From Entophlyctis helioformis (lineage: Eukaryota; Chytridiomycota; Chytridiomycetes; Chytridiales; Chytriomycetaceae): a DNA stretch of 64,000 nucleotides. Below the pieces are notes generated by a model. The model searched no databases. It was not told where the DNA came from and worked only from the letters and a program-made list of their open reading frames with translations. The stretch spans positions 1 to 64,000 of the forward strand of contig JAHLKH010000148.1 in the NCBI GenBank assembly GCA_025526915.1, written 5' to 3'. Below are positions 11,977 to 22,875 of the stretch, one piece after another. Position numbers and translations under genes: made by a program. Positions within the stretch are counted from its first letter, which is position 1, and each line of letters opens with the position of its first letter.

Positions 11977-12596
11977 ATGATGGCAAAGGAGGACGAAGCG
12001 GTTGCCAACGAGGTCGAGACGCAGGAGCAGGCCGATGCCGACAACGTTGAGGAGGAGAAGGGCCACCAGGGCCAGGCCAAGAAAGACATGGAGGCCGTCA
12101 CAGGGTACGTGGACGAGTCCATGGGCGGTGCGGTCGACCAGAACAAGCTTGACAAGGTCAGTGGTTCGCCTGCGGGCGGTGGTGTCGTCTGAGTTGGTGA
12201 TCCTCTGGCTGACGGAGCGGCTGGTGTTGGCAGGCGTTGAACCTCGTGCAAGCGGCCAAGGTCAAGGCGGCCAAGACGGCACGGTATGTGCCGTGCAGCA
12301 GTGGTAGCGTCTGTGTGCTCTCTGCAGCCGACGCATTCAACACACTCAACGTTTGCTTTCCAGTGAGCTCGAGATGGACAAGGTCGTTGTGCAGAAGCCG
12401 GACCTTGAGCTGATTGTACGTGTCTCGCATCGCATGCTGTCTGTCTGAGATGCATGGCACCTTGCTGACATGGCGCCGCAACGACGGCTGGCGACAGATG
12501 AAGGAGTTTGAGATCACCAAGGCGCAGGCGGACAAGGCGTTGCGTGTCAACAACGGCGACTTGGCAGCCACCATGAGACATCTGGTCGGCATTTGA
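11977..12596 (+). CDS. HYPK: HYPK-like NatA regulator / nascent-chain chaperone
   Basis: Small four-exon gene: 11977-12156, 12234-12283, 12364-12415 and 12498-12596. All junctions keep frame. The product is about 126 residues. An acidic N-terminus (ANEVETQEQADADNVEEEK) is followed by a lysine/alanine helix. The typical HYPK C-terminal UBA-like domain reads ELEMDKVVVQKPDLELIMKE, then FEITKAQADKALRVNNGDLA. HYPK binds the N-terminal acetyltransferase NatA at the ribosome and limits aggregation (family knowledge). Start chosen at the first of two adjacent ATGs (11977, 11980). An AG immediately upstream hints at a 5' UTR intron. Call strong from the C-terminus. Confidence 0.85.
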
Positions 12597-12805
12597 AGGC
12601 GTCGGTGTACATCCCAATGAAGACTGTGTTTGGCACGCTTGCTCGTGCAGGCTCTACATGACGGCTGCCGGCTTACTGACGGTCGCCTCTGATGCTGCGA
12701 GCTGCAACTCATGGAACGCGATCTCGCGTCTGTGCAGGCTGGCATCGCATCTGGCAGCACGACACTGTGGATCTGCCCAGCGCGGCTCGTGCTCGTGGAC
12801 GGCAT

Positions 12806-12832
12806 TGATATCGTTGATATCGTTGATATCGT
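12806..12832 (+). repeat. Three tandem copies of GATATCGTT
   Basis: A perfect 9-bp repeat in the 277-bp convergent intergenic stretch between HYPK and the DUF427 gene. Each unit contains an EcoRV-type palindrome, GATATC. No gene was seen in this stretch. Confidence 0.85.
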
Positions 12833-12873
12833 TGTGTTGTTGTGTCCCAAGCAAAGCCACAGTAAGAAACAGA

Positions 12874-13616
12874 TCACCAGCCCATTGTGCCAGGACCACC
12901 TTTGAAGCCGCGTGGACCGCCGTCAATGTCAGATGTGATCCATCCGCCGTAGAACGATCCCTCCTGCGACTGCACTCTCTCGCCGTCCACATAGCACTCG
13001 AATGGGTCTGCACAGAAGCTGACGCTGTTCTTGATGGCTGCGTATTTGCTGGTTGGGTTTGCATAGAACCATGCTGAGATGCCATTCACGTGCCGTGTTG
13101 GACCGTGCTGGTCGTCAGATGGGATCCCGTGGCACATGCAACGGGAGAGCGGCGCAGACTCACCGCGACTCTGGACCGTCCTGTTGCCGATCCTGATGTC
13201 GTAGTAGCTGGCGCTGCCCTTCCACTCGCAGAATGTCTGGCGGCTGTTCTTGACGAGCACCGCCTGGTTGATGTCGGCAAGCGGAATGTAGTATGCTGCG
13301 AGCCAGTCAGTCAGTCAGTCGGTCAGTCGGACAGAGTGACGGACAGAGAGACGAGTGCGTGGCAGCACCGACACTCACTTGGAGGGTGCGACGTCTCGAG
13401 GATGCGGTGTGCCGATGTGGTGTCTGCAATGACCACGCCGTCGAGCACGACGCGCAGATGCCGAGCAGTGGGCTCGATGGCAGGCGGTCGCTGTTGGACG
13501 GATGCACGGTGTCAGTCGAAGCCCGCCAGTGTGCCAAGGCAACACAGACAGCCAGCCAGCCAGCCAGCCACACGCACCGGATAGTCCCACACGCTCTCCC
13601 GCTTGGCACTGGTCAT
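12874..13616 (-). CDS. DUF427 family protein
   Basis: Four exons inferred on the minus strand: 13578-13616, 13379-13490, 13164-13295 and 12874-13073, giving 160 residues with perfect phase bookkeeping. Family hallmarks: VWDYPRPPAIEPTARHLRVV, then ILETSHPPTYYIPLADI, and CEWKGSASYYDIRI. AWFYANPTSKYAAIKNSVSF and a C-terminal GERVQSQEGSFYGGW follow. DUF427 proteins form a small beta-rich fold, are common in bacteria and fungi, and have no established reaction. The intron upstream of exon 3 carries an ACTG tandem array next to its acceptor. Divergent from the cyclin gene and convergent with HYPK. High confidence for family, none for function. Confidence 0.88.
13304..13330. repeat. CAGT/GACT tandem array at an intron 3' end
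   Basis: Imperfect tetranucleotide array inside the second DUF427 intron. In the gene's sense it reads as repeated ACTG just before GGCTCGCAG, so it supplies several overlapping CTGAC branch-site matches. Confidence 0.8.
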
Positions 13617-14386
13617 GACGAGTCTGCGGAAAAGGGCCGTTGCCACCATGCAGACTCACGCGCAGGCACAGGCAGACGCAGGCAGACGCAGGCAGGCGCA
13701 GCATCCGCATGCGCGATGGCCGAGCGCGAGCGCAGCGTGTTTGTCCGCGCATCACGGACAAACCCGTGAGTCACGAGCGGTGCGGATCCGCGGCGGTGAT
13801 CCGAGTGCGATGGCTCTGCGCTCGGCCGCCTGGTCCCGCTGCTTGGGCTCCTGAGCAGGCAGCTGCTTGGGCTCGGAGGAACCCGCCAGCGCAAAATGGC
13901 GTGCTTGGCCGTGCCTGCGTGTCTGCGTGCTCGCTGGCTCTTAAATGCCGCCGATTGCCGCCTCGGCCGGCGTGTCCCAATCCGCCTGCTCCCGCCTGCC
14001 CCCGCCTGCCTCTGTGCCGGCCCACCGTGTGCACCAGCCGCCTCCAGCAGCAGCACCTCCAGCAGCAGCACCCGCAGCCAACGAGCCGCACGCACCGCCC
14101 GCACGGACAGCCGCACCGCCCGCACAGACACCAGCCCGCACGGACGCACCGCCAGTGGGCCGCACGTCGCCTTCACCGCCCTGTCCGCCCGCAGCCGCAC
14201 CAGCCCCGCACCAGCCCCGCAGCAGCGGCCAATCGCATCTTCTGTTCTCCAGCACAGCATCCGCAGTGCCACGTCACTCTTCGCCTGCACAGCCCTGCGC
14301 AGCCAGCACAGCTGCCCTTATAAGACCGCCGCTGCCCCTCTGCGTCTACCAGCATCAACAACGTCACCAATAACCACCGCCAGCCC
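13617..14386. other. 770-bp divergent intergenic region, C-rich
   Basis: Separates the DUF427 gene (minus) from the cyclin-like gene (plus). It holds a ten-base CAGGCAGACG-type tandem stretch near 13660-13700. Long cytosine- and CCG-rich strings (about 13980-14270) encode proline/alanine-rich shadow frames on the plus strand. I see no convincing gene. A TATA-like element lies at its right end. Confidence 0.5.
14318..14324 (+). promoter_or_regulatory. TATA-box candidate for the cyclin-like gene
   Basis: TTATAAG about 65 bp upstream of the ATG at 14387. It is the only such element in the otherwise C-rich upstream region, and the spacing is plausible for a TATA box with a short 5' leader. Confidence 0.5.
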
Positions 14387-15778
14387 ATGACCACTTCAAC
14401 GGCACACCTGCTGCACCCGCAGCCGCCCTGCCAGATCCCAAAGTCTGCTCCGCAGCACCACCACAGCAGCGATAGCCACAACAGCAACAGCAGCGATAAC
14501 AGCCACCACAACAGCAGCGATAGCCACAACAGCAACAGCAGCGATAACAGCCACTACAACAACAACAGCAACAACAACAGCCAGCCCGGCCTGATGCCCA
14601 TCGACACCATCGAGTTTGCCCGCTTCGTGGCGTGGCTGGTGTTTGGCATCCTCGCCCAGTCGCAGCAGCAGCCGCAGCACCACGATCGCCACCTGCCGTC
14701 GATGCAGCAGCGCCAGCAGTCGGCCGTGCTCGCCATCCACTCGATCCTGCGCGGCTCGTCGAGCGTGGTGTCGCTGCCCATGGTGCTGACGTCGCTGCTC
14801 TACATCCACCGGGTGGCCAAGAGCCGAGTGAGCACGCCCGCCCACGGCGCCGAAGCGCACCTCTTCTTCATTGCGCTCGTTGCGGCCCACAAGGTCAACG
14901 ACGACTCGGCGCTGCGGTGCCGCGCGTGGTCGAAAGTGACGGGCCTGCCACCGCCCACCATCGTGCTCATGGAGCGCGAGTTTCTGGGCAGCATCGGCTA
15001 CGAGCTGTTTGTGGGCAAGGCCGAGTACCGCAGCTGGGTCGCCCGCATCCTCGGACTGGCGCAGACCTGGGACATGCACCAGCGGCTCGCTGCTGTCCGA
15101 AAGAGCCAGATGCAGCAGACGCAGCAGACGCACAAGGAGAGCCCCGTGCGCATCACCGTCACGCCAGAGTCGCAGAGCGGATCCCCGTGCGGCAGTGGGT
15201 CTCGCCTCACGCCGCCGCCGACTCCTCTGTCGCCAGTCATGCCACTGCCAGCGCCATCGTCGTGTGCACTCGTGCCGTCGCACACGTCGGCTGTACACGG
15301 CCACATGTCATTGCCGTCATCTGATCTCGCTCGTCCGTCCGTGTCGCCAGCATCGTCTGTGCTGCTGCCACCGCCACCCGCCCACGTCCAACCAACGCTG
15401 CCACCGCCACTCCAACTGTCCTCGCGGCCAGTGCTGCCACTCCCCGTCCGCCGCCCGTCTCAGTACTCGCCGCCCTCTTCGACTGCGCTCTCGTTGGCAC
15501 CGCATGCCGCGCTGCTGCCGATCCCCATGCATCCGCCCATCCAGCCGTCGCTCAGCACTGTGCGTCGGACCGTGTCGCTCGACGCGTTCAGCCTGCAGGC
15601 ATCCGCCGCCGCACGCAAGCGCACCGCCGAAGAGACGGCCGCACCAGCTGCCGGCCTGTCGTCGTCGATGCTGCTGTCCACCACATCGGCGTTTGCCCAT
15701 GCGTTCAAGTCGCCGCTTCCCATGTCGCCGTCCGAGCACGCCTTGCCCGACTCGGCCAAGCGACTGCGCATCGACTGA
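14387..15778 (+). CDS. Cyclin-like protein (Pho80/PCL type)
   Basis: Single uninterrupted 463-codon frame. The N-terminus is histidine/asparagine/serine-rich low complexity. A cyclin-box-like region follows at about residues 110-235, including VVSLPMVLTSLLYIHRVAKS, then HLFFIALVAAHKVNDDSALR, and KVTGLPPPTIVLMEREFLGS. This arrangement (kV-D-ndd, then E-reFL-xxxgyeLfV) is that of fungal Pho80/PCL cyclins, which activate Pho85-type kinases. The C-terminal half is proline/serine-rich and ends in a basic KRLRID. Start is the first ATG after a TATA-like box. Subfamily and kinase partner are inferred from family knowledge. Confidence 0.75.
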   Translation: MTTSTAHLLHPQPPCQIPKSAPQHHHSSDSHNSNSSDNSHHNSSDSHNSNSSDNSHYNNNSNNNSQPGLMPIDTIEFARFVAWLVFGILAQSQQQPQHHDRHLPSMQQRQQSAVLAIHSILRGSSSVVSLPMVLTSLLYIHRVAKSRVSTPAHGAEAHLFFIALVAAHKVNDDSALRCRAWSKVTGLPPPTIVLMEREFLGSIGYELFVGKAEYRSWVARILGLAQTWDMHQRLAAVRKSQMQQTQQTHKESPVRITVTPESQSGSPCGSGSRLTPPPTPLSPVMPLPAPSSCALVPSHTSAVHGHMSLPSSDLARPSVSPASSVLLPPPPAHVQPTLPPPLQLSSRPVLPLPVRRPSQYSPPSSTALSLAPHAALLPIPMHPPIQPSLSTVRRTVSLDAFSLQASAAARKRTAEETAAPAAGLSSSMLLSTTSAFAHAFKSPLPMSPSEHALPDSAKRLRID

Positions 15779-16084
15779 TCCTCCCCCGCCGTGTCTCTTC
15801 ATGAATGGCATACCCACTTCTCTGTCCATCCCGTCCTTCAGTCTGCCCTTATTTATGTCTGCCAATACAGCTGGTTCTTACAGTATCACATCTTGCCGCA
15901 TCTGATGCTTGGTCAGAGTCCGAAACTCCGCGATTCATCTGATAGTGACAAACTCCGACATGCCACCTGTTGCACAGGTGCAAGACGCCTGGCGTTGCCC
16001 GCTTCTCTTCCAACCCACCAACTACAGTAGACAGCCCGTCGCAGGCTCCATAGACTGCCCACTACCACACATACATACATACAC
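15779..16084. other. 306-bp intergenic region without a visible gene
   Basis: Between the cyclin-like stop and the membrane-protein ATG. Contains a pyrimidine-rich 3' flank and an ACATACATACATACAC microsatellite immediately before the next ATG. No ORF with coding character was seen. Confidence 0.5.
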
Positions 16085-18808
16085 ATGAATACGAACAACA
16101 AGATGTCGTTTGTGGCACGCAAAACACTGGCAGCTGGGCTGGCACTCACTGTCGCTATCAACAACGTGGCAAGCCATCCGTTGCCGCCGACCGTGTCCGA
16201 CACGTCGCCAACATCGCCGTCCACGCCATCGACACCGCAATCGCCACCCTGGCAACCGCCAAGCACCGCAGCCGTCGTCGCAACCGCCGAGTGCACGTCG
16301 CTGAGACAAGCGTCGCCGGCTTTGCAGCTGATTGTCGGCACGCTCTGCTTCACGGGCGTGCTGCAGTCGGCCGTCTACGCCTTCACATCGATCCTAAAGA
16401 CCGTGTCGGCGGCACGTCCAGACCACGCGACACGGGCATCGACCCTCGTCCGCAAGTGTCTTCTCGTTCTCGGTCTGGTCGGCTCGCGCGTGGTCGTGAC
16501 CTTTCCACTCGCGCTCATTGTGCTCGACTGGACAACCGCTGCGCCATCGTCGCAGCCAGCCGTGTCGCCGCTCGCCGTCTCGCGTGGCGCCGTGTGGGTG
16601 TACGTGATCGTGGGACTGCTGGCGACCATCCCGCAGGTCGCAGACTTTTGCGTCACGCATGGACGACGGCTGGTGAAACGCGGGTTTTCAAGTCGGCAGC
16701 GGCTGGATGTGCCCGGCACGCTCTTGCCAGACACCTATGTCGTGCTGACGGTGGAGTACAAGCAGCGGCACGCGCTTCGCCGTGTGTTGTCGTCGCTGCT
16801 CACTGCGACGTCGGCGAGTGGCCCGGTGCAGGCGGGAACAGCGCGGCAGACGTGCGTGGTCGTTGTGTTTGACCGCCATGCATACTCGGCGGTCGATGCT
16901 GCGTTTATGGCCAAGATCTTGGGTGTGCATGCCATGGCGCCTGGTCGGCCCTACGCCACGCGTGCTGGCGACGTGCTGCTCGTGTGTCTATGGTCGCGAT
17001 CAGAGACCTGTGTGCGCGGGCTGCAGCGCCAGGGCTTGCAGCTTGTACGCGACATGAACCAGCGTCGGCCGGCACGGCTTGACGATTCTGTCGTGGTGCT
17101 CGCAGACTGCTCGGCTGTTTTGGATGGCGATACCGTTGCGCGCGGCGTCGGTAGTCTTGCGATCCACGACGATATTGTCGCGGTGTGTGGGTGGCGGCGT
17201 GTTGCTCCCAGTGCCGTCGGCGGCAAGGGCAAGCAGGGCCGACAGTCGGATCTGATGACAGTGAGTGCTGCCCGTTTGGTATGGCGGTGCGAGCCATGGT
17301 GACTGACACGGGCGTGTGAGCTGCAGGACGCCGACTCGCTTCTCAACGCGCTGTTCCAAAAGTCGCTAGAGAACAGCATCGGCATTGTCTCGGGTACGTC
17401 TCCCCCAGCACTTTACAGATCCCAGCCACAGCCCAGCTAACACGTGCGGCACTGCCAGATCTCGACTCGGCTGCCACGTTTGTGCGGTACTCGGCCCTCA
17501 AGACGATTGAGCGCGAGTATTTTGTTCACATCCCCAACCCCTCGACACGCGACTACCACCTCATCGACGCCGACTGGTCCAAGTACCTCTCAACCAGTAA
17601 GTGCATCTGCCCTCCACACGACTCGGTTTCCTGGCCATACTCGGTGGCTGACACTTGCGGCCCAACCCGCCGACCCAGTCCTGCAAGAACAGCACGGCCC
17701 GCAGCAACTGCAGTTTGACTTTTACGTGGCTCCCGCGCCGGCGCCGAGTGCCGAGTCTGCCAGTCTGCGGTACATCCGATCGTTCTGGTCAACACTGTCC
17801 AACCGCGTATCGCTGGTGGTGCACACACCCAACGCGTCAATGGCATCGCTGGCCCTTGTCTCCAAGACCGTGTGGCTGTTGCTGAGTGCCGAGACTTCGG
17901 TACCAATGGTCGCTTGTCTCGCACTGGTGCTGAGCAGTGCAAAGGAGATTCCTGTTGCACCGATGGTGCTGTTGGCTGCAGTGGTGATGATCAAATGGGT
18001 GCTGGCGCTGGCATGGTGTGGGATGAACGGCCGGCCGGGACTTGGGCTGTACGTGCTGCCGCACATACTGATTGTGCAGCCGCTGTTCAGCCTCTCGCTG
18101 CTGTTTGCGAGTTTCTTTACGTGGATGATGCGGTTTGAGCCTCAGCGTAAGTCTCTGGTTTGCAGAGTCAGATGCAGAGAGAGAGAGATGACTGACTGAC
18201 TGACTGACTGACTGGGGTGTGCAGGCCGGCCGTCGTCGCACGATCTCCCACACGCGACCGTGCCGTCCAATCCATCGTCGGCATCGTCGCCATCAACCAT
18301 CACGCCAACATGGACGCCAACAACATCGGGTCGCTCCACACCATCCACTGCAACACAGCCATCGACTGCAAAACAGCCTCTGCCACAGCGAGTGTCCAAG
18401 AACACCAAGCCCAAGCCCAAGCCCAAGCCCGACACCAAACGGCCCGAGGTCGCGCACACTCTTCGCGCCTCGTACCGCCAACTCTCGGGCGACACCTCCG
18501 TCATGGACATTCCACAGCGTTTCGACTCTCTCCGCCGGGCCGCACCAGACCCACGCACGGCTGCCCCGCACATCCCGCAGATCCCCGATCACGAGCCACG
18601 GTTCCTCCTGCAGGACATCTACGACAGCCACTCGATCGCTGCGATTACCGTGCCGCCGTCGCTGGTCGTCCCGCCTGCCGACACGATGCCGCGCGGCCGG
18701 CCGGCTGTGCCGCCACTCCCTGCCGGCATCCTCGGGAGCAGCAGTGGTGGCGGTGTCAAGTCAGCCGGAAGTGGATCGTGGACCTCGGTCGAGTCTGGCG
18801 GCCGCTGA
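16085..18808 (+). CDS. Multipass membrane protein, possibly degenerate GT2/chitin-synthase-like
   Basis: Five exons, 16085-17260, 17327-17393, 17459-17596, 17679-18146 and 18225-18808, sum to 811 codons including the stop, with all phases consistent. The N-terminus has a hydrophobic signal-like stretch and three more hydrophobic segments before residue ~200 (LIVGTLCFTGVLQSAVYAF, CLLVLGLVGSRVVVTFPLAL, VYVIVGLLATIPQVADF). A cytosolic-looking central region contains YVVLTVEYKQRHALRRVL and DDSVVVLADCSAVLDGDTVA, reminiscent of the nucleotide-sugar-binding half of family-2 glycosyltransferases. DIVAVCGW follows, but no clear DxD or QxxRW motif. Four more hydrophobic segments and a long disordered, proline/lysine-rich tail end it. 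A chitin-synthase relative that lost catalysis is one possibility; an unrelated membrane protein is another. Gene model good, function uncertain. Confidence 0.6.
18190..18214 (+). repeat. (GACT)n array at an intron 3' end
   Basis: Perfect tetranucleotide array within the fourth intron (18147-18224) of the membrane-protein gene, ending ten bases before the AG. It repeats the CTGAC branch-like motif. Confidence 0.85.
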
Positions 18809-18963
18809 CTGCCGCCGACTCTTCCGCCGGAATGAAGATACTGTTGATCATTGACCAGGATCACACGTTCATGTCGGAGTTTGGGCCGAAAAGGATATCT
18901 GGAGGTTTCTGCACTTGCCCATCAACCGAACACACCAACCCACACGCACACACATACATAGAG

Positions 18964-21358
18964 ATGCCTGGACACCGTGACCTGCCGCCAGAGCTCATTC
19001 ATCTCATTCTGTCGCATGTGTCGGACCATCGAGACCTGTTCGCCTGCACGCTCGTCAGCCGGCGGTGGAGTGCGTGCGCCAACCCGCGCCTATGGCGGCT
19101 CGTGCGGACCACGTCGTTCCGATCGCTGCGGATGCTCGAGGAGCTTGTCCAGCAGTCTGCAGCGCTCATGGCCAACCAGCTGGCGGCGTTGAGGAGCTCC
19201 CACGACGGGCCTATGGAGGGTCACGGGGAGCTCTCGCCCTACTACGGGCAGGGCGGGCCGGGCAGTGGCAGCGGCGGCGGCGGCGGCGGTGGCGATTCGG
19301 TGACGATCGGGCCGCAAGCGAGCAGCACGCATCTGTCGTTCTGGCAGCGGAATCGGCTCAAGCTGAGGGGAATGTCGCTGAGCCCATCACGCCATCGCAG
19401 CGCTGCCCTGGCGGCGAGATCGGATGTCGGCGTGTCGGCGGCTCGGTCGCTATCGTGGTCGTGGTCGTCGGGGTCGTCCATGTCGCAGACAAGTGCTGCG
19501 GCCCGCGACGGCCAGCACGGCGACGGCGGCAGCCTGGATCTGGTGCGCCGCAACAGCGGCAGCAGCGTTGCGACGGCGGGAAGCATCGATCTGTCGGAGC
19601 AGGAGGGCGGCCGCAGTGTGTCGATGGACCAGCCGCTGCGCAAGACATCCAGCATGGTGAGTTGGCCGATCGCTCAAGTGTGCTCAAGTGTGCTTGTGCA
19701 TGCCCCCACTGACACGCTTGCCAGACACGGCGCCTGTCGTGGATCTCACGGCCGCGGCGATCGCTGTCGCGCCGGTCGCGGTCGCAGTCCAAGGGCAGGC
19801 CACAGCCGCACCCATGGATCTCGCGCAACCTGGTGATTGAGCACCTGCACATCTCCATATCCACCCAGTCGATCCTGCACCCCGACGTGTCGCGCACGGT
19901 TGCGCGCATCCTGTCGCACCTGCCCAACTGCTACTCCCTCTCGCTCCCGTCAGCCCACATCCGCTCCATCCACACCGTGTTCAAGTCGCCCCAGAACCTC
20001 ACGCATCTCGATATCTCGCAGGTGGTGGACACCCAGCGCACTGACCGGCTGCTGGGTCTCGTGGCTGCCCACTGTCCGGACCTGCTGTCGATCGTGTTCG
20101 GCCCGACGATATGCATGGGCCATGTGTCGCGCCGTGACGGCCTGCGTACTCTCGGCACCAAGTGCCGCAAACTCGAGCAGATTGTGCTGCACGGCGAGCG
20201 GTACCGCGTGCACTCACACACCACACCGCTGCTCGCGCTGCTGAGACAGTGCACCAACCTCCGCCGCGTGCACCTCAACTACCTCTGCTGCACTGAATAC
20301 AGGTGCGTTGCGTTGCGTGCGTGGCATCTGCTGTCCTGTCGACCGCTCGCTCACAGTCTTGCACACGCTTTGCACGCCGCGACTGCAGACAGCTCGTCTC
20401 GTGTATAGCAAACAACAACCCGTCGCTCGAGTACCTGCATATCCGTCTGGCCGTGCTCTCGGCCACATGGGCCGACCATGTGCTCGTCGTTCTCGCACGC
20501 AAGTGCCGGTCCCTGCGCTACCTCCAAGTGCAGCCGTTCCCCTCCTTCTCCGATGCCGGCCTCCATTTCCTCGTGTCGCAGTGCCCCATCACGCATCTGA
20601 GCATCCAGGACGCGTTTCTGGTGACGAGCATCGGCGTGAGCACGATCGGCCGCTACGGCCGGCACGTGGCCAAGCTGGACATTTCGAGATGCCCGTCGGT
20701 CGGGCTGCGCGACGTGGAGCGCATGAGCGCAGGTGTCGTCAACACCAGCTTGCGGCACTTGGTGCTGAACGACATGTTTGGCGATGCCGGGCTGCGTGAC
20801 GTGGTCAGGGCGTTGCAGGTCGTGGCTGAGCGGTGTACGCGGCTGCTCGAGTTTGAGTTTACGCTGCCGGTGTCGTGGGATGAGGTCGTGGACGTGTGGC
20901 CGGCTGCAGATCCGGAGATCCTCGTCTGTTCGCCGCGGCCGCGGGCAGGGGTGTCTCGCGGCAGTGCCTCGGATGCCCAAGCACATGCACACGCCCATGG
21001 CGAGACCGAGGGCGGCGTGGCTGCATTCCAGTCTCCCGCCGGCGTCCACATCATCGTCTTTGCAACCGTTTGTGTGGCCGCCGCTGTCTGGGACGCCGCC
21101 CGGCCCGTGCCAGTGGTGCGATCGCGGTGCCAAGACGCACATTGTCCTGTCGGGCCGCCACCTCCGCAGCTTTTGCAATGCTACCTTCTCATGACATTTT
21201 TGATGCCTCTAATGTGTATGTACATTGACAGTCCAAGTTGGCTATACAGCCATGCCCCATGCCTCATGCAACAGCACCTCGTTGACATTGTTTCCAATAA
21301 GACCATCCATTCTCATGGTCGTGATCCAGGTTTCCTTTGCGCGTCTTCATTCCATTGA
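18964..21358 (+). CDS. F-box / leucine-rich-repeat protein
   Basis: Exons inferred: 18964-19656, 19725-20302 and 20389-21358. The F-box begins at residue ~5: HRDLPPELIHLILSHVSDHR, then LFACTLVSRRWSACANPRLW. A glycine/serine-rich insert and an RS-like basic stretch follow. Leucine-rich repeats come next, for example LSLPSAHIRSIHTVFKSPQN, LTHLDISQVVDTQRTDRLLG and HVAKLDISRCPSVGLRDVER. F-box/LRR proteins act as substrate receptors of SCF ubiquitin ligases (family knowledge); the substrate is unknown. The C-terminus is uncertain: the continuing frame ends at 21358, but a second frame ending near 21194 looks more protein-like over the last 45 codons. A one-base indel near 20900-21050 is therefore possible. 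Convergent with the proteasome gene. Confidence 0.75.
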
Positions 21359-21464
21359 CTGCGACACGAGCGGCAGACTTGGTGCCGGCTCAAGCCACAG
21401 CCACAGCCGAGTCAAGTCCTCTCCGGTCTGGTCCAGCCCAGCCCAGTTGAACCAGCTTCGGCAA

Positions 21465-22670
21465 TTAGGCCAAGTTGGCGAGATAGTCCTTGATCTCTCC
21501 GGCAGACAGGGAGCGGAAGGTGCCGACGGACACCTTGTCGCCGTCGCGGTTGATGGTCTCGACCTGTTGTGCAATGCCAATCTCGATGGACGACTCTGTG
21601 ACGAGCCCCTCAATGCCCTCCTTGAGGGTCAGGATGGCCGTGTAGACGGCATCTTCAATCTCCATGGTGGGGGCGTATCTATTCCAGGGTCGGCTGTTAG
21701 GACGAGGACAGCAATCAAGCAAACCAGGAGACGGCGACAATACCTCTTTTCGAGGAAAGTCTTGGCGTTGACCATGTTCTTTCCGATTGCGGATGCCTTC
21801 CAGGCCCAGTATGAGCCCGAGGGATCCACCTGGTAGAGAGTCGGGCCGGTCTCGTCGATGCCGGCAATGAGCAGCGAGACGCCAAAGGGACGAACACCAC
21901 TAGACAAGGGAGCAAGCGATCAGCATGGCGATCCACGAGCTGAGGCGAAGAGTGATCGACTGGCAAGCAAGCGAGAAGGCAGGCATTCATGGCCGCGAGA
22001 GCGAGACGAGCAAGGAAACGGGGGCAGACTGCGGCAGGCATGGCGCGTACCCCGACTGAGTGTATTCTTGCATGACGGAGGCGACCTCTTTGACGAGCAT
22101 GAGGGTGGGCGGCTCCTCGGCGTAGATGCGCTTGTACTCTTGGGCCGACTTGCGGGCACGGTCGAGCAGCACACGGGCATCAGGACCCATGCCGGCGTAG
22201 ACCATGCCGATGTTTGCCGAGATGGGCGAGACCTTGACGAGCGTGGAGTCGTCAACAAGGAACGACGGCGTCTTCTTTTCCGTGACGATGACAACGCCGT
22301 TTGTGGCTGTAGGTGGCCAGGTCAGGCCAGGTCGAGTCGAGTCAAGTCAGGCAAGCCAGCCAGGTGCGAGTCAGTCTCTGCAGCGGGTTGAACGCGTCGT
22401 GCAGCCAACGCTCGCGGACGCAAGGGGACAGGCCAGGGTCGAGCGAGGGCAGGAGGGCAAGCGGGAGTGGGTGGGCATGCACAAGCGAGACAAGGACAGA
22501 GCATAGAAGGACAGCATAGAGAGCACAAGCGCACAACTGCAAGCGCAAGAGCACGCACCCTTGATGCCGATGGCGGTCACGCCCTGGGCCACGGCCGTCA
22601 GAGCGTGCTCTATCTGGCCGAGCTTGCCCGACGGCGAGAAGGTCGTGAGCGAGAACGAGTAGCTGGACAT
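21465..22670 (-). CDS. PSMA2: 20S proteasome subunit alpha-2
   Basis: Four exons, 22559-22670, 22051-22306, 21744-21899 and 21465-21678, encode 245 residues with exact phases; the family is about 234-250 long. The N-terminal alpha-ring helix region reads [20 protein letters not shown], then [57 protein letters not shown] and [20 protein letters not shown] follow, all typical of alpha-2 (yeast Pre8). The subunit forms part of the gate and outer ring of the core particle and is non-catalytic. The first intron is unusually long here (252 nt). Divergent from SMC6. Confidence 0.95.
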
Positions 22671-22875
22671 GGCGGTTGGCTGTGGTTGTGGTGGTGGTTG
22701 TGCTTGTGCTTGTGCTTGTGGTGGTGGTTGTGGTTGTGCGAGTCGTCGTCGTGCTCGTTGTCGTGCTCGTTGTCGTCGTCCTAGTCGTGCTGGTCGTGCT
22801 GGTCGTCGTGGTTGAACGACTCGATTGCGGGTTGCCGCCAAAGCCGCACGCAAACTCTCGGCTGGCATCGGCATC
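22671..22875. promoter_or_regulatory. 205-bp bidirectional promoter region with GTTGTG repeats
   Basis: Lies between the PSMA2 and SMC6 start codons. Composed largely of GTGGTTGTG/GCTTGTG units (22680-22750) followed by CGTCGTGCTGGT-type units (22745-22810), strand-asymmetric in G+T. No TATA box was recognised. Confidence 0.5.

Noticed and set aside
14396..15304. 302-codon minus-strand frame opposite the cyclin-like gene
   Set aside because: Shadow frame created by CAC/AAC/AGC-rich codons; the plus strand has the cyclin-box pattern and a TATA-like element.
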